46,571 bases of DNA from Planococcus halotolerans (GCF_003289955.1 NZ_QLZR01000012.1:1-46571); one strand, 5' to 3'. Positions 1 through 11,758 are shown, counted from the first letter of the stretch. Notes: generated by a model not told the origin, from the letters alone. Made by a program: numbers and translations.

Positions 1-59
1 TGCATGTATTAGGCACGCCGCCAGCGTTCGTCCTGAGCCAGGATCAAACTCTCCATTAT
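1..59 (-). rRNA. rrs: 16S ribosomal RNA, 5' end only (partial)
   Basis: Read on the minus strand, this edge holds the universal start of bacterial 16S rRNA (GAGTTTGATCCTGGCTCAG, then the GACGAACGCTGGCGGC block). Only about the first 59 nt are inside the window. The 5' end is placed by analogy with E. coli, where the GAGTTTGATC block begins near nucleotide 9, so it may be off by a few bases. Confidence 0.97.
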
Positions 60-92
60 AGAGTAGTTGATTGCTCACATACTTGCTGGCGC

Positions 93-145
93 ATCGCCTG
101 TCCGAAGACAGCGCGATTCGCTTTGATCTGCACAAGTGCTGATCA
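93..145 (-). other. 16S leader hairpins (likely rRNA processing stems)
   Basis: Two strong inverted repeats lie in the rRNA leader. At 93-117, a 10-bp stem with one bulge is capped by a four-base CGAA (plus strand) loop. At 124-145, TGATC-T-GCAC pairs with GTGC-T-GATCA around a two-base loop. Such leader stems usually pair or fold during RNase III and other pre-16S processing; that role is inferred from position only. Confidence 0.5.
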
Positions 146-229
146 GTAGATTGTTTGTTGACGTTTTGCTGTTCAGTTTTCAAGGTTCAAAATAATATCA
201 ATGCCGTCGTTTGTGACAGCGACTTTTCA

Positions 230-258
230 ATATTACCAGCTTCTTTTGACGATGTCAA
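230..258 (-). promoter_or_regulatory. rRNA operon promoter P2 (sigma-A)
   Basis: On the minus strand a perfect -35 TTGACA (253-258), a 17-bp spacer and a -10 TAATAT (230-235) face the 16S gene. Together with the promoter at 318-346 it forms the tandem P1/P2 arrangement typical of Bacillus rRNA operons. Confidence 0.8.
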
Positions 259-317
259 CAATAAAATTGCTTTATCTTTTCGAAGCCTGTGCGTGTATTA
301 AAAACGCGACAAGAAAT

Positions 318-346
318 ATTGTATCACTGCTTCAAAAAAAAGACAA
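318..346 (-). promoter_or_regulatory. rRNA operon promoter P1 (sigma-A)
   Basis: Minus-strand -35 TTGTCT (341-346), 17-bp spacer, -10 TACAAT (318-323). It lies about 88 bp upstream of P2 and begins right after the lysS terminator, so the rRNA operon is insulated from lysS. The rest of 146-404 holds only leader sequence; no gene is visible there. Confidence 0.75.
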
Positions 347-364
347 GCGTTTTTTCAAAAAAGA

Positions 365-390
365 AAAAGCCCAATTTAAAATGGGCTTTT
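365..390 (-). terminator. Intrinsic terminator after lysS
   Basis: Nine-base stem AAAAGCCCA / TGGGCTTTT with an AT-rich loop. It lies 15 nt past the lysS stop codon and is followed on the minus strand by a T-rich tract. Confidence 0.85.
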
Positions 391-404
391 CTTCTGAAAA
401 ACAG

Positions 405-1892
<1,488 letters not shown>

Positions 1893-1967
1893 CTACACTC
1901 CTTTATTTATAAAAACCACGCTCGTTCGTGTATTTATCTATTGTACACAATTTCTCTTCTTCCTACA

Positions 1968-1999
1968 TAAAAAAAAGCTGCCTAAAATTCAAGACAGCT
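1968..1999 (-). terminator. Intrinsic terminator after folK
   Basis: Eight-base stem AGCTGTCT / AGGCAGCT (one G-U pair), followed on the minus strand by eight T residues. It ends the folP-folB-folK unit. Confidence 0.85.
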
Positions 2000-2046
2000 G
2001 AATATCCTCTGCCGACTCAATATTTCTTACAGCTTTAAGTACTATT

Positions 2047-2532
2047 CTATTCTTCAAGCAAAAACGAATCGATGCTGTTATAAGTTTTCCATATCTCGAT
2101 GCCTTCTCTTTGAGGTTCAATAAAATCCTGATCTGGGTCAAGTTCCAGCAACGGCACTAACACAAACGCGCGTTCATGCATTCGCGGATGTGGTATGACC
2201 AGCTTATCTGTTTCTAATTCATCTTGATTATAAAGCAGAATATCAAGGTCTATTGTCCGCGGGCCCCATCTTATTTCGCGTTTTCTATCTAATTTTCTTT
2301 CGATGCTCTGGCACACTTCAAGTAATTCAAATGCAGAAAGATCCGTTTGCAAATAAACAACCATATTCAAAAATGCATCCTGCTCTGTAAATCCTACGGG
2401 GTCCGTTTCATATAGAGAGGAAATTTTCATAATATCAATTGCCTGATGCTCTTTTAATAAGCGCACTGCCTCCCTGAGCATCCCGATACGGTCGCCCATA
2501 TTGGAACCGAGTGACAAATAGCTTTTATTCAT
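2047..2532 (-). CDS. folK: 6-hydroxymethyl-7,8-dihydropterin pyrophosphokinase (HPPK)
   Basis: Transfers pyrophosphate from ATP to 6-hydroxymethyl-dihydropterin, the step before dihydropteroate synthase in folate synthesis. The 161-residue protein shows the N-terminal SLGSNMGDR segment, the HPPK signature RWGPRTIDLDILLY at 88-101 and a conserved IPHPRMHERAF stretch at about 113-123. Its ATG overlaps the folB stop as ATGA, indicating translational coupling, and the ribosome site GAGGAG sits inside the end of folB. A terminator follows. The three consecutive folate genes P-B-K are in the usual Bacillales order. Confidence 0.97.
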   Translation of the reverse strand: MNKSYLSLGSNMGDRIGMLREAVRLLKEHQAIDIMKISSLYETDPVGFTEQDAFLNMVVYLQTDLSAFELLEVCQSIERKLDRKREIRWGPRTIDLDILLYNQDELETDKLVIPHPRMHERAFVLVPLLELDPDQDFIEPQREGIEIWKTYNSIDSFLLEE

Positions 2533-2894
2533 ATGAATTCTCCTCTGGTGATATCGACCGCTACGGATTTGTAATGGCCAGGAATCGGCGGGTCGGGTTT
2601 GATCAATTGAATACGAATTCCTTTTACTAATGAAAAAGCGGAAAGTATCTCAGCAGCAAGGCTTTCCGCGACTGCTTCAAGAAGTTTTTTCGGATTACCT
2701 TCTATTACTGACTGGCATACATTGTAAACTTCGCCGTAATGCACGGTGTGCTCCAGGCCATCAGTTTCTCCCGCTTTCTTTAAATCCACAGCCAACGAAA
2801 CCGTCAGGCGAAACCGTTGACCGAGCTTTGTTTCTTCAGGGAAAACTCCGTGGTAACCATAGAACTCCATTTCATTTAAATGAATATAATCCAT
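2529..2894 (-). CDS. folB: 7,8-dihydroneopterin aldolase
   Basis: Converts dihydroneopterin to 6-hydroxymethyl-dihydropterin and glycolaldehyde, feeding FolK. The length (121 residues) is typical. Family marks are the N-terminal LNEMEFYGYHGVFPEE block (active-site Glu/Tyr region, residues 6-21) and the C-terminal LIKPDPPIPG block at about 97-106 with the catalytic-region lysine. The start codon shares one base with the folP stop (TAATG), with AAGGGG as ribosome site, and the stop overlaps the folK start. This tight packing implies a single folP-folB-folK message. Confidence 0.96.
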   Translation of the reverse strand: MDYIHLNEMEFYGYHGVFPEETKLGQRFRLTVSLAVDLKKAGETDGLEHTVHYGEVYNVCQSVIEGNPKKLLEAVAESLAAEILSAFSLVKGIRIQLIKPDPPIPGHYKSVAVDITRGEFI

Positions 2895-3706
2895 TATTCT
2901 GCCCCCTTGTAAGTTACTTTGCCATTCAGAATATCCGTCATTTTTAAAGCACGCACTGTTTCTTTGACGTCATGAACGCGAACGATGCTGCATCCTTTGC
3001 TCGCCCCGTAGCATGCTGTAGCTAAGGAACCTTCCAGCCGCTCACTTACCGGAAGACCCAAAACCTTTCCGATCAATGATTTTCGCGAGGTCCCCAATAA
3101 AACCGGGTGCCCCATTCCGCAAAACGCCTCCAATAATTGCATCATCTCGATGTTCTGATATGTGTCTTTACCGAACCCAATGCCCGGATCAAGCCATATT
3201 TGCTCTCTTTTCACACCTGCCTCCAAAGCGATTTGAATACTTTCTTCCATATCGCTTTTCACTTCATTCCAGAAATCGGTATATAACGTATCGTTACGGT
3301 TATGCATCAAAATGATAGGCACTTGATGTTTGGCTGCAACCGCCGCTATCGCAGGATCGTATTTTGCTCCCCAAATATCATTGATAATATCGGCTCCCGC
3401 AGCGATTGCAGCTTCCGCCACTTCCGATTTGTATGTATCAATCGAAATCGGGATGTCCAGGTCGTCTTTCAATGCCTTAATCACAGGGACGACTCGGCTG
3501 ATTTCCTCTTCGACAGAAATCTGTTTATGGCCTGGGCGAGTGGATTCTCCTCCAACATCAATGATATCAGCTCCATCCGTTATCATTGTACTTGCATGTT
3601 CGATGGCGTTTTCAACAAAATTGTACTTGCCGCCATCGGAAAACGAATCGGGAGTTACATTCAATATGCCCATCACCAGGGTTTTTCCATTAAAATCGAT
3701 TTTCAA
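2894..3706 (-). CDS. folP: Dihydropteroate synthase (sulfonamide target)
   Basis: Condenses hydroxymethyl-dihydropterin pyrophosphate with p-aminobenzoate to give dihydropteroate. Signatures, numbered from the longest reading (277 residues): MGILNVTPDSFSDGG at 19-33, GGESTRPG at 59-66, DPGIGFGK at 180-187 and TSRKS at 213-217. I chose the TTG at 3706 (270 residues) because GGTGA lies 5 nt upstream of it. The TTG at 3727 is also open but has no clear ribosome site, so the start is uncertain by 21 nt. In B. subtilis pabB-pabA-pabC precede this gene; here cysK and its terminator are directly upstream, so the p-aminobenzoate genes must be elsewhere or missing. Confidence 0.94.
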   Translation of the reverse strand: MKIDFNGKTLVMGILNVTPDSFSDGGKYNFVENAIEHASTMITDGADIIDVGGESTRPGHKQISVEEEISRVVPVIKALKDDLDIPISIDTYKSEVAEAAIAAGADIINDIWGAKYDPAIAAVAAKHQVPIILMHNRNDTLYTDFWNEVKSDMEESIQIALEAGVKREQIWLDPGIGFGKDTYQNIEMMQLLEAFCGMGHPVLLGTSRKSLIGKVLGLPVSERLEGSLATACYGASKGCSIVRVHDVKETVRALKMTDILNGKVTYKGAE

Positions 3707-3799
3707 AACTGTCACCGTCCATTTCAATAAATCATCTTTTATATTTCCTGGGAAATATTATCTGTCATTATCTTAACGCGAATAATCGTTTTTATACCA

Positions 3800-3830
3800 C
3801 AAAAAGAGGCATGCGTCAGCATGCCCCCTT
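3800..3830 (-). terminator. Intrinsic terminator after cysK
   Basis: Stem GGCATGC / GCATGCC extended by flanking AAG/CTT pairs, loop TGAC, then five T on the minus strand. It starts a few bases past the cysK stop and separates cysK from the fol genes. Confidence 0.85.
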
Positions 3831-3836
3831 AGTTTA

Positions 3837-4769
3837 TCAGTTATTTTCTTCGAATTGATATAACGGAGTGCTCAGGTAGCGTTCGCCGTTGGACGGAAGA
3901 ACTGCCAGCACTTTTTTGCCTTTTCCAAGGCGTTTCGCCAGCTGAAGCGCTGCGTAAACAGCAGCACCGGAAGAAACACCGCCCAAAATGCCTTCTTCAC
4001 GGGCAACTTTTCGCGCCGTTTCGTAAGACTGTTCATTGGACACTTGAATTACTTCGTCGTAAATCTCGGTATTCAATACTTTCGGAACAAAGCCTGCTCC
4101 AATTCCCTGGATTTTATGCGGGCCTGGTTTGCCGCCCGATAGAACTGGTGAATCGGATGGTTCCACTGCTGCAATAAGGATATCCGGATAATTCTCTCTC
4201 AAGACTTGTCCGGCTCCCGTGATTGTACCACCGGTTCCGATGCCTGAAACAAAAGCATCCAGCTGGTCGCCCATCGCTTCCACGATTTCAGGACCCGTAG
4301 TCAGACGGTGAACTTCCGGATTCGCTTCATTATTAAATTGCTGAGGCATGAACCAATTGTTTTCGGCTGCCTGTTGCTCAGCCATCTTGATAGCGCCGTT
4401 CATTCCTTCCGCTCCCGGAGTCAGGATCAGTTCCGCCCCATAAGCACGCAGAAGATTGCGGCGTTCCGTGCTCATCGTATCCGGCATAACCAAAATCGCT
4501 TTATAGCCTTTTGCAGCTGCAATCATTGCCAAGCCGATGCCGGTATTTCCGCTTGTCGGTTCGATAATGACGTCGCCTTCTTTTAAGTCTCCTGATTTTT
4601 CAGCCGCTTCGATCATGGATAACGCAATGCGGTCTTTCACACTGCTGCCTGGGTTGAAGTACTCTAATTTCAAATAAACTTCTGCATCCTCTGCACCAGT
4701 CAGACGATTTAATTTGACGATAGGCGTTTGCCCAATCAATCCTGTAATATCATTTGCAATACGAGCCAT
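3837..4769 (-). CDS. cysK: Cysteine synthase A (O-acetylserine sulfhydrylase)
   Basis: PLP enzyme that makes cysteine from O-acetylserine and sulfide. The 310-residue protein has the PLP lysine in NPGSSVKDR (near residue 43), the substrate loop [10 protein letters not shown] (near 70), the phosphate-binding [10 protein letters not shown] block and the late SSGAA motif, all as in the CysK family. The start is the ATG at 4769, with AGGAG eight bases upstream; an in-frame ATG nine bases earlier lacks spacing. A good sigma-A promoter lies immediately upstream and a terminator immediately downstream, so cysK can be transcribed alone, although it may also receive readthrough from yacD. Confidence 0.97.
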   Translation of the reverse strand: MARIANDITGLIGQTPIVKLNRLTGAEDAEVYLKLEYFNPGSSVKDRIALSMIEAAEKSGDLKEGDVIIEPTSGNTGIGLAMIAAAKGYKAILVMPDTMSTERRNLLRAYGAELILTPGAEGMNGAIKMAEQQAAENNWFMPQQFNNEANPEVHRLTTGPEIVEAMGDQLDAFVSGIGTGGTITGAGQVLRENYPDILIAAVEPSDSPVLSGGKPGPHKIQGIGAGFVPKVLNTEIYDEVIQVSNEQSYETARKVAREEGILGGVSSGAAVYAALQLAKRLGKGKKVLAVLPSNGERYLSTPLYQFEENN

Positions 4770-4817
4770 TTTCAACACTCCTAATCCCTAGTAGTTTAAT
4801 CGGCATTTCATGGATTC

Positions 4818-4847
4818 ATCGTATCAATGTTTGTCCCTCACTGTCAA
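4818..4847 (-). promoter_or_regulatory. Sigma-A promoter for cysK
   Basis: Minus-strand perfect -35 TTGACA (4842-4847), 18-bp spacer and -10 TACGAT (4818-4823), about 50 bp before the cysK ATG. Cysteine genes of Bacillales are often controlled by CymR; I could not identify a CymR site with confidence. Confidence 0.65.
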
Positions 4848-4869
4848 ACAGCAGGATTGGCTTTTGGAT

Positions 4870-5814
4870 TTATTCGCCGTAGAACCATTCGGTATCGAAC
4901 TCCTGCCAGAAAGCTTCCGGAGTAACTGATTGCGGCAATTGTTCAAGAGCCAGCTCGCGGCTGATATGGCCTTCGACGTCTTTATATGTAAAAGTCTGGC
5001 CTTGTGCCTTGTCGGTTACTGTAATTACAGCCACCCGGCCATCCGCCATCGTCAGCGGCTCCGACCATTTATCCGTTTCAACTGAGGCGACGACATTCGC
5101 AATCGCTGCATCGACAGTGGACTGTCCGGGAACGACATAGCCGATGTCACCGCCGAGGCTGCCGGTTGCTGTATCGATTGAACGTTCCCGCGCCAACGCT
5201 TCGAACGAAGAGCCATTTTCAAGTTCTTCTATTACACCCTGTGCTTCTTCCGTTGACTGCAGCACAATCATCCGTGTTCTGTAGGAATCCGGGATATCGT
5301 AAAGAGCCTGGTTATCCTGATAGAAGGTTTCTATGGCAGCTTCTTCAATGACCACATCCTTCGTCAGCACTTTTTCAAGAATTAACTGAGCCTTCACTTT
5401 TTCGCGCATTCGTTCTTCATCGGCGGAATAAAGCGTTTTTTCACTGCCATCACGCGCTGAGCGCATCATCGCCAGTTCCAGGTCGACTTCTTTATCGCTT
5501 ACTTTGATGTCATATTCTTTTGCCGCTGTTTCCATTACTTGGAGGTTAACAAGTTCAAGCAGGGTTTCGCGTCCATGCTGTTCTTCCATCGCGGCCATCC
5601 ATTCCTGGCGGGTAATTTCTTTGCCGCTGACAGAAGCCACTTCCTCATTGCCGCCCGGATTGTTCGGTATCAGCCAGGCGATAAACCATAATAGATTCCC
5701 TGCGAATAAAATCAACAGCAGGATCATCAATGGTTTTGTTTTTAATCTTCTTCGGGGCTTGCCCGTGTCGCCCGGTGATGCGCCGGGCCGCCCGTTGTCA
5801 CGACTGTAGCTCAT
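4870..5814 (-). CDS. yacD: YacD-like membrane-anchored parvulin (PpiC) peptidyl-prolyl isomerase
   Basis: Predicted extracytoplasmic folding factor of the PrsA/SurA type. The 314-residue product has a basic, glycine-rich cytoplasmic N-terminus (1-28), one membrane segment at about 29-49, a SurA-like helical region and a parvulin domain at about 175-270 (RTRMIVLQ start, then [12 protein letters not shown] typical of PpiC domains). There is no lipobox cysteine, so it should be a single-pass protein, unlike the PrsA lipoprotein. The ATG overlaps the last 17 bases of hslO and its ribosome site is weak, pointing to translational coupling. Position between hslO and cysK matches B. subtilis yacD. 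Substrates are unknown. Confidence 0.88.
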   Translation of the reverse strand: MSYSRDNGRPGASPGDTGKPRRRLKTKPLMILLLILFAGNLLWFIAWLIPNNPGGNEEVASVSGKEITRQEWMAAMEEQHGRETLLELVNLQVMETAAKEYDIKVSDKEVDLELAMMRSARDGSEKTLYSADEERMREKVKAQLILEKVLTKDVVIEEAAIETFYQDNQALYDIPDSYRTRMIVLQSTEEAQGVIEELENGSSFEALARERSIDTATGSLGGDIGYVVPGQSTVDAAIANVVASVETDKWSEPLTMADGRVAVITVTDKAQGQTFTYKDVEGHISRELALEQLPQSVTPEAFWQEFDTEWFYGE

Positions 5815-6679
5815 CGATCATCGCTTCCAATTCTTCTTTTGAGTAGCTGTATGTTTCCAGACAGAAATGGCATTGCGTTTCAGCTTCGCCTTCTTCATTA
5901 ATAATTTCCTGGATTTCCTCTGCACCGAGGCCCATAATTCCTTCAGCAAACCGTTCTTTGGAGCAATTGCATTCAAATTTCACCGGTATTTTGTTCAGGA
6001 TTTCAACATTTCCTTCACCGAAAATTTCATCCAGAATCCCTTCCGGACTTAATCCGCGCTGAATCATTTTGGAAACAGGCTCAATATTGGACAATCGATT
6101 TTCCAATTTCGAAATCGTTTCTTCATCCGCGTTCGGCATTAACTGGACAATAAAACCGCCGGCTGCCAGAACCGTATTATCCGTATCTACCAATACGCCG
6201 AGGCCCACTGAAGAAGGAACTTGTTCAGACACTGCAAAATAATAAGTAAGATCTTCCGCTATCTCGCCGGAAACGATCGGGCTCTGTCCAGTGAAATAAT
6301 CACGCATGCCGAGATCCTTGATGATTGATACCATGCCGTCTTTGCCGACTGCTCCGCCGACGTCCAATTTGCCCGCAGGACTAAGATCGAGATGCGTTTG
6401 CGGATTTCTCGCATAGCCACGGACACCGCCGCGCGCATTGCTGTCCACAAGAATCGCGCCAAGCGGCCCGCCTCCATCGATTTTCAACACGACTTTGTCA
6501 TCGCCTTTCAACATTGCGCCGAACATCACACCGCCTGTCATTAAACGTCCTACTGCCGCTGTAGCAGTCGGCCACATCATATGTCTCTTTTGTGCTTCCC
6601 CTACAGTTTCGGTACTGTTTACCGCAAAAACCCGGACGCTGCCGCCAAAAGCAAGCCCGCGTACTAAATAATCTGCCAT
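5798..6679 (-). CDS. hslO: Redox-regulated chaperone Hsp33
   Basis: Holdase chaperone activated by oxidation, which prevents aggregation of unfolding proteins in the cytoplasm. The 293 residues match the family. The C-terminal redox switch is intact: C237-x-C239 and C270-xx-C273, which bind zinc in the reduced form. The N-terminal domain carries the conserved [10 protein letters not shown] segment near residues 84-93. It lies between coaX and yacD, as in B. subtilis (yacC). The spacing of 18 nt from coaX suggests one transcript with coaX upstream. Confidence 0.96.
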   Translation of the reverse strand: MADYLVRGLAFGGSVRVFAVNSTETVGEAQKRHMMWPTATAAVGRLMTGGVMFGAMLKGDDKVVLKIDGGGPLGAILVDSNARGGVRGYARNPQTHLDLSPAGKLDVGGAVGKDGMVSIIKDLGMRDYFTGQSPIVSGEIAEDLTYYFAVSEQVPSSVGLGVLVDTDNTVLAAGGFIVQLMPNADEETISKLENRLSNIEPVSKMIQRGLSPEGILDEIFGEGNVEILNKIPVKFECNCSKERFAEGIMGLGAEEIQEIINEEGEAETQCHFCLETYSYSKEELEAMIDELQS

Positions 6680-6697
6680 CCCAATCGCCCTTTCTTG

Positions 6698-7465
6698 TTA
6701 CGCTTCATTTCGTTTATAAATTAAATAAAGTCCTTTTAATGTAAGGAACAGTTCCACTTTATCGATGAGTTTTGATTCAGCCGCTATCAATGGCGCCATT
6801 CCACCAGTCGCAATAACCGCAGGCGTTTCCCGGCTCTCTAGTTTCATCCTTGTGATGATGCCTTCCGCCTGCCCGACAAAGCCATAGACAATACCGGCTT
6901 GCATGGCAGAAACCGTGTTTTTTCCGATGATGCTGTCCGGACGGGTGATTTCTATACGCGGCAGTTTCGCTGCCCGGCTGTAAAGAGCTTCTGTCGATAT
7001 TCCAATTCCCGGCGCAATCGCTCCGCCCATGTATTGATGGGCTTCATTGATATAACAATAAGTGGTGGCCGTACCGAAATCGACAATAATCAGCGGCCCG
7101 CCGTATTCGTGGATGGCCGCTACAGCATTTACGATCCGGTCTGCGCCGACTTCACGCGGATTGTCGTATTTGATGTTCAATCCGGTTTTCAATCCCGGTC
7201 CAACGATCAAAGGCTTAATGCCAAAATACTTCAAAGCCATACGCTCCAACGAAAACATGATCGGCGGCACTACCGATGACATGATGATGCCTCTGATGTT
7301 TTTGAATTCCAAGCCGACATCCTGCAGGAACGCTTTGATTTTCATACCATATTCATCTTCAGTTTTATGGCGGTCTGTTTCCATTCGCCAATGCTGGGTC
7401 AGTACATCCTGATCGTAAATACCCAAAGCGATATTGCTGTTGCCGATGTCCATTACTAGAATCAT
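6698..7465 (-). CDS. coaX: Type III pantothenate kinase
   Basis: Phosphorylates pantothenate, the first step of coenzyme A synthesis. Type III enzymes belong to the ASKHA fold: the N-terminal phosphate-1 motif DIGNSN (residues 6-11), the central [12 protein letters not shown] block and the VDFGTATT phosphate-2 motif are all visible. The ATG at 7465 gives 255 residues, the usual size; GGGGA is the likely ribosome site. An in-frame TTG at 7489 would extend it by eight residues without support. It follows the ftsH terminator and heads the coaX-hslO-yacD group. Confidence 0.96.
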   Translation of the reverse strand: MILVMDIGNSNIALGIYDQDVLTQHWRMETDRHKTEDEYGMKIKAFLQDVGLEFKNIRGIIMSSVVPPIMFSLERMALKYFGIKPLIVGPGLKTGLNIKYDNPREVGADRIVNAVAAIHEYGGPLIIVDFGTATTYCYINEAHQYMGGAIAPGIGISTEALYSRAAKLPRIEITRPDSIIGKNTVSAMQAGIVYGFVGQAEGIITRMKLESRETPAVIATGGMAPLIAAESKLIDKVELFLTLKGLYLIYKRNEA

Positions 7466-7523
7466 TATGCGGTCCCCATTTATCTGCAATTTTCCAAAAT
7501 ATCATACCATAGTTTCATAGGAA

Positions 7524-7573
7524 AGAAAAAAAGCTGGTGCCCTCTTCCATAACGGAATCGGACAGCCAGCTTT
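7524..7573 (-). terminator. Intrinsic terminator after ftsH
   Basis: Outer stem AAAGCTGG / CCAGCTTT with an inner TTCC/GGAA hairpin, followed by seven T on the minus strand, just after the ftsH stop. Confidence 0.8.
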
Positions 7574-7580
7574 CAGCTTA

Positions 7581-9593
7581 TTATTTACGGTCTTCCTGGA
7601 TAGGATCTTTCACTTCTCCAGTGGATGGTTCTTCACTCGGAAGATCTCCAGCCGAAGGGTCGCTCGGAGCTCCTGTTACATCAGGAATTTCCGCGTCCTT
7701 TTCCAGTTCAACATCTTTATCTTCATATTCTCCGTTCAGCGCTTCATATGAACGCTCTGGAAGAGTACCGTGTTCCTTCAAATGCTGAATTTGAGCAGCA
7801 TCCAATGTTTCAACTTCAAGCAATGTCTGCGCAAGCAATTCGAGAAGTTCTTTGTTTTTCGTAAGAATCTCTTTTGTGCGGATGTACTGCTCCTTGATGA
7901 TACGTTGGATTTCCTGGTCAATTTCAAATGCGATGGCATCTGAATAATTCTGCTCTGAATTAAAATCGCGGCCAAGGAAAACATTTCCGCCTTGTGCCTG
8001 GCCGAATTGGATCGGCCCGATTTTATCACTCATTCCGTATTCCGTAACCATGCTGCGGGCGATTGCCGTTGCACGCTGGAAATCATTATGAGCGCCGGTT
8101 GAAACTTCACCGAAAGTCAGATCCTCGGCGACACGTCCGCCAAGCAAGCCAGCAATCTTATCAAGCAACTCCGGTTTCGTCATAAAGTAACGGTCTTCAC
8201 GTGGCAGCATTACAGCGTATCCACCTGCTTGTCCGCGAGGAACGATAGTTACTTTATGGACAATATCAGCGTCATCCAGTACCAAGCCGATGACCGTATG
8301 GCCTGATTCATGGTAAGCGACGATATTGCGTTCTTTTTTCGAGATGACACGATTCTTTTTAGCAGGCCCCGCGATTACGCGGTCCGTTGCTTCATCGATA
8401 TCGGACATATCAATTTTGAGTTTATTGCGGCGGGCTGCAACAAGTGCTGCCTCGTTCAATAAATTCTCCAAATCGGCGCCAGAGAAGCCTGGAGTACGTT
8501 GAGCGATAGCTTTCATATCCACGCTTTCGTCAAGCGGTTTGTTGCGTGCATGGACTTGCAATACTTCTTCGCGTCCTTTTACATCCGGGCGGCCAACTGT
8601 GATCTGGCGGTCAAAACGGCCAGGGCGTAGAAGTGCCGGATCCAGAATGTCCGGACGGTTTGTTGCAGCAATAATGATGATTCCTTCATTCGCGCCGAAA
8701 CCATCCATTTCAACCAATAACTGGTTCAATGTTTGTTCACGTTCATCATGTCCGCCGCCGAGGCCTGCGCCACGTTGGCGTCCGACTGCATCAATTTCAT
8801 CGATGAAAATAATACATGGTGCATTTTTCTTGGCGTTTTCGAACAGGTCACGAACACGTGATGCCCCGACCCCTACGAACATTTCCACGAAATCCGAACC
8901 ACTGATTGAGAAGAACGGCGTTCCCGCTTCTCCTGCAACCGCACGGGCCAGCAAGGTTTTACCGGTACCCGGAGGTCCGACTAACAAAATCCCTTTTGGA
9001 ATACGGGCGCCGATATCGGCAAATCTGCGTGGATCTTTCAGGAAGTCGACCACTTCGACCAATTCCTGTTTCTCTTCGTCCGCTCCCGCTACATCGTTGA
9101 AGCGCACTTTCTGCTTCTGATCGTCATACAGCTTCGCTTTACTTTTGCCGAAGTTCATCACACGGCCGCCTCCGCCGCCTTGTGACTGATTTAGCAAGAA
9201 GAAGAAAAGGATGAAGATGATGATGAAGGGAATTATGCCTGTGAAGAACTGGACCCAGCCGCTTGTTTGCGGAGCTTCCAGATAATCGATTTCAGCACCA
9301 TCAGCTCGTGCAACGTCATCGATCTGGTTCATCAAAGCTTCATTTTCAAGAGGGATATTCGTGACGAATGACTCGTCTTCCTCATAACCATCCATTGTTC
9401 CTGTTACTTCATAAACCATCGACGTAGGCTGTATCGTCACTGTGTCGATTTCTCCATTTTCCAAAGCCTGCAAAAATTCGTTATATCCTATATCTTCAGT
9501 TGGTTGGCCACTATTGTTAAATGTCCCCAGAATCCCGATAATAACTAGGAAAATCAGTAAATAAAATATGGTGTATCGAAATATCCGATTCAT
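7581..9593 (-). CDS. ftsH: ATP-dependent zinc metalloprotease FtsH
   Basis: Membrane AAA+ protease that degrades misfolded membrane proteins and regulators. The 670-residue reading from the ATG at 9593 (GAGGAGG six bases upstream) has membrane segments at about 5-27 and 112-135 around an extracytoplasmic domain. Walker A GPPGTGKT is at 206-213, Walker B IIFIDEID at about 261-268, the second region of homology follows, and the zinc protease motif HESGH is near residue 425. The C-terminal tail is acidic and low in complexity. An upstream TTG-initiated extension is open but has no ribosome site. A plausible weak promoter (TTGTAT, 18 bp, TAGTAT) lies in the 120-bp gap after hprT. Confidence 0.98.
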   Translation of the reverse strand: MNRIFRYTIFYLLIFLVIIGILGTFNNSGQPTEDIGYNEFLQALENGEIDTVTIQPTSMVYEVTGTMDGYEEDESFVTNIPLENEALMNQIDDVARADGAEIDYLEAPQTSGWVQFFTGIIPFIIIFILFFFLLNQSQGGGGGRVMNFGKSKAKLYDDQKQKVRFNDVAGADEEKQELVEVVDFLKDPRRFADIGARIPKGILLVGPPGTGKTLLARAVAGEAGTPFFSISGSDFVEMFVGVGASRVRDLFENAKKNAPCIIFIDEIDAVGRQRGAGLGGGHDEREQTLNQLLVEMDGFGANEGIIIIAATNRPDILDPALLRPGRFDRQITVGRPDVKGREEVLQVHARNKPLDESVDMKAIAQRTPGFSGADLENLLNEAALVAARRNKLKIDMSDIDEATDRVIAGPAKKNRVISKKERNIVAYHESGHTVIGLVLDDADIVHKVTIVPRGQAGGYAVMLPREDRYFMTKPELLDKIAGLLGGRVAEDLTFGEVSTGAHNDFQRATAIARSMVTEYGMSDKIGPIQFGQAQGGNVFLGRDFNSEQNYSDAIAFEIDQEIQRIIKEQYIRTKEILTKNKELLELLAQTLLEVETLDAAQIQHLKEHGTLPERSYEALNGEYEDKDVELEKDAEIPDVTGAPSDPSAGDLPSEEPSTGEVKDPIQEDRK

Positions 9594-9713
9594 CCCGAGC
9601 CTCCTCACAAAGTTTCCCAAAACTATACTAAATACTAACATAGGAACATTTAAGCATACAACGATAAGCACTCGCCTGACGGGGTAATTTGACAGACTGT
9701 GAACTACTTATGT

Positions 9714-10265
9714 CTATTCCTGTTCTTCGCTATAAACCTCTGGCTTAAGAATCCCGATATAAGGCAAGTTGCGGTATTTTTCCGCAAAATCAAGGCCGTA
9801 GCCGACGACGAATGCGTCAGGAACTTCAAAGCCGATATAATCTGCTTTCAAATCCACTTTCCGCCCAGTTGGCTTGTCGAGCAAAGTAACAATTTTGATC
9901 GAGTTCGCTTTCCGGTATTTAAAGAGGTCCACTAAATAGCTGAGCGTCAGGCCGCTGTCGATGATATCTTCGATGATCAGCAAATCGCGCCCTTCCACAC
10001 TGGCATTCAGGTCTTTAATGATTTTTACTTCCCCTGAAGAAACCGTGGCATTGCCGTAACTCGAAACATCCATGAAATCCATTTCAACATAGCCGTCAAA
10101 ACGTTTCATCAAATCTCCCATAAATGGCATTGCACCTTTCAACACACCGATTGCCAAAGGATACTTATCCTTGTAATCATTGGTTAAGGTTTCTCCGAGT
10201 TCACGGGCTTTTTCCTGAAGCCGTTCCTCTGAGATCAAGATTTCTTCGATGTCTTTCTGTAACAT
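9714..10265 (-). CDS. hprT: Hypoxanthine-guanine phosphoribosyltransferase
   Basis: Salvages hypoxanthine and guanine to IMP and GMP using PRPP. The 183-residue protein has the PRPP-binding loop [12 protein letters not shown] at 97-108 and the [13 protein letters not shown] loop at about 40-52, both diagnostic of the family. The ATG at 10265 has AGGAGG seven bases upstream. It begins 11 nt after tilS ends and precedes ftsH, the conserved tilS-hprT-ftsH order of Firmicutes. Confidence 0.98.
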   Translation of the reverse strand: MLQKDIEEILISEERLQEKARELGETLTNDYKDKYPLAIGVLKGAMPFMGDLMKRFDGYVEMDFMDVSSYGNATVSSGEVKIIKDLNASVEGRDLLIIEDIIDSGLTLSYLVDLFKYRKANSIKIVTLLDKPTGRKVDLKADYIGFEVPDAFVVGYGLDFAEKYRNLPYIGILKPEVYSEEQE

Positions 10266-10276
10266 AAGTGGGCCTC

Positions 10277-11689
10277 CTATAATTCGCTTTCGCGATCTTC
10301 ACATTTTTGTTCCATAAGCACCCAGTTGTCCTGCGGGCGCGGGAAACGGCTGATATGCAGTGACGGGCGCAAGCCCGGCACCAGTAAAACTTCGCCATTG
10401 CTGCCTGTGATGACGGGCCATTCCTTCCTCAAAGGGGAAGGAACTTTCTCGTCAATCATCAGCCTGGCCACTTTTTTTGAATGGTCCATTCCAGGCAGTT
10501 TAATGCGATCACCCGGCAGCCTGCTGCGAATTTGCAGCTGCGGCTCGGCTGTTTCCGAGAAATACCAAGCAACAGCATCTTCCTGTTCTTCGAAATGCTG
10601 CATAGAAATCAGTTTATAACGAAAATTATTTACCGCTCCAGACCATTCACCGGTAATCAATGAATTGAATTCTTCCGGAGCCGCTTCCAACTCTCGACGA
10701 CTGAATAAAACATGATCATATTGACGAATCATCATATAATTTTGCGGCAAATGCAAAAAAATGGTACCAGAAGAACTCTGCATCATTTCCTGCACCTGTT
10801 CGGCAAGTTGTCTTGTGACTATTACTTGCTCGCCACTATATAGATAGTTTAATAGTAGTAGAACCATTCTTTTTTGTAAAGCAGATGCATGGGTTCTGAA
10901 TCTTTCGGCTGACAATCTGATTTCCTCGTCTGTGGACGAAAGAAGCAAATCCAACTTCTCCTTGGCCAATTCCACAAGAAATTTTTGATCATCCTGCAGG
11001 CTTTCAGAGAGTTCTACAAACTGTTTCGATACGTCAGCGTTTTCTTTCTTTAATTCGGGTACTACATTTTTCCGGATTCTGTTCCGGGTATAAATATTTT
11101 CTGCGTTGCTCGGGTCTTCCCTGAAAGGGATGTCATTGTCTTGCGCATAAACGGTGATTTCCTGTTTTGTCACAGCCAACTGGGGACGGACAAGCTGGCC
11201 TTTGCCGAACGGACGGCTCGAGGGCATCCCGAAAGCTCCGGACTGAAGCGTCCCTCGCAACCCGGACATCAGAATAGTTTCGAGCTGGTCATCTGCATGA
11301 TGGGCAGTTGCCAACTTGGTGGCACCCCTCTGTTCCATCACTTCCTCGAAATAGCTGTAGCGTTCCTGGCGGCATACTTGCTGTTTATTGCCGCCGGCTG
11401 CTTCTAAAATAGAGGGAATGGGAATGTCGCGGCTGTGGCAGGGGATATCCCATTGACTGCAGATGTTTTTTGTAAACAGCCGGTCTTTGACGGATTCATC
11501 GCCGCGCAGCATATGATTGACGTGAACCGCTTCAACAGTGATTCCAAGTGTTGTTTCGCAAGACTTCAAATAATGCAGCAGCACCATCGAATCGATTCCT
11601 CCCGAACAGCCAAGAAGCACGCGATCCCCTGATTCGAGGAGTTTATACTTTGTTATATACTCAGCCATCTGCTCGTGGAAACTCTTCAT
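10277..11689 (-). CDS. tilS: tRNA(Ile)-lysidine synthetase
   Basis: Modifies C34 of the minor tRNA-Ile (CAU) to lysidine, which lets it read AUA codons. The ATP pyrophosphatase P-loop SGGIDS is at 29-34, followed by the NHMLRGDES and HHADDQLET segments of the N-terminal catalytic domain. The C-terminal third resembles the TilS substrate-binding domains. I start at the ATG at 11689 (470 residues) because GGGGGTGAT lies upstream; the 28-residue in-frame extension has no support. It is divergent from the plus-strand tRNA-Met, so its promoter must lie in 11690-11758, where no clear sigma-A site stands out. Confidence 0.96.
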   Translation of the reverse strand: MKSFHEQMAEYITKYKLLESGDRVLLGCSGGIDSMVLLHYLKSCETTLGITVEAVHVNHMLRGDESVKDRLFTKNICSQWDIPCHSRDIPIPSILEAAGGNKQQVCRQERYSYFEEVMEQRGATKLATAHHADDQLETILMSGLRGTLQSGAFGMPSSRPFGKGQLVRPQLAVTKQEITVYAQDNDIPFREDPSNAENIYTRNRIRKNVVPELKKENADVSKQFVELSESLQDDQKFLVELAKEKLDLLLSSTDEEIRLSAERFRTHASALQKRMVLLLLNYLYSGEQVIVTRQLAEQVQEMMQSSSGTIFLHLPQNYMMIRQYDHVLFSRRELEAAPEEFNSLITGEWSGAVNNFRYKLISMQHFEEQEDAVAWYFSETAEPQLQIRSRLPGDRIKLPGMDHSKKVARLMIDEKVPSPLRKEWPVITGSNGEVLLVPGLRPSLHISRFPRPQDNWVLMEQKCEDRESEL

Positions 11690-11758
11690 ATCAATCACCC
11701 CCTGGTCTTGTGGTGCATTCTCTTGTTTTACTGGAATAAAGTTTTTTGTAAATCGCGG

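Noticed and set aside
175..193. Shared TTTTCAAGGTTC word in the rRNA leader and the spoVG-glmU spacer (29592-29603)
   Set aside because: Only 12 bases; the leader copy is a common rRNA leader/spacer motif and the other belongs to an unrelated hairpin. No repeat family is indicated.
8539..9120. Plus-strand frame of 193 codons opposite ftsH
   Set aside because: Serine-, proline- and arginine-rich antisense translation of the AAA domain with no ribosome site; a shadow of ftsH.
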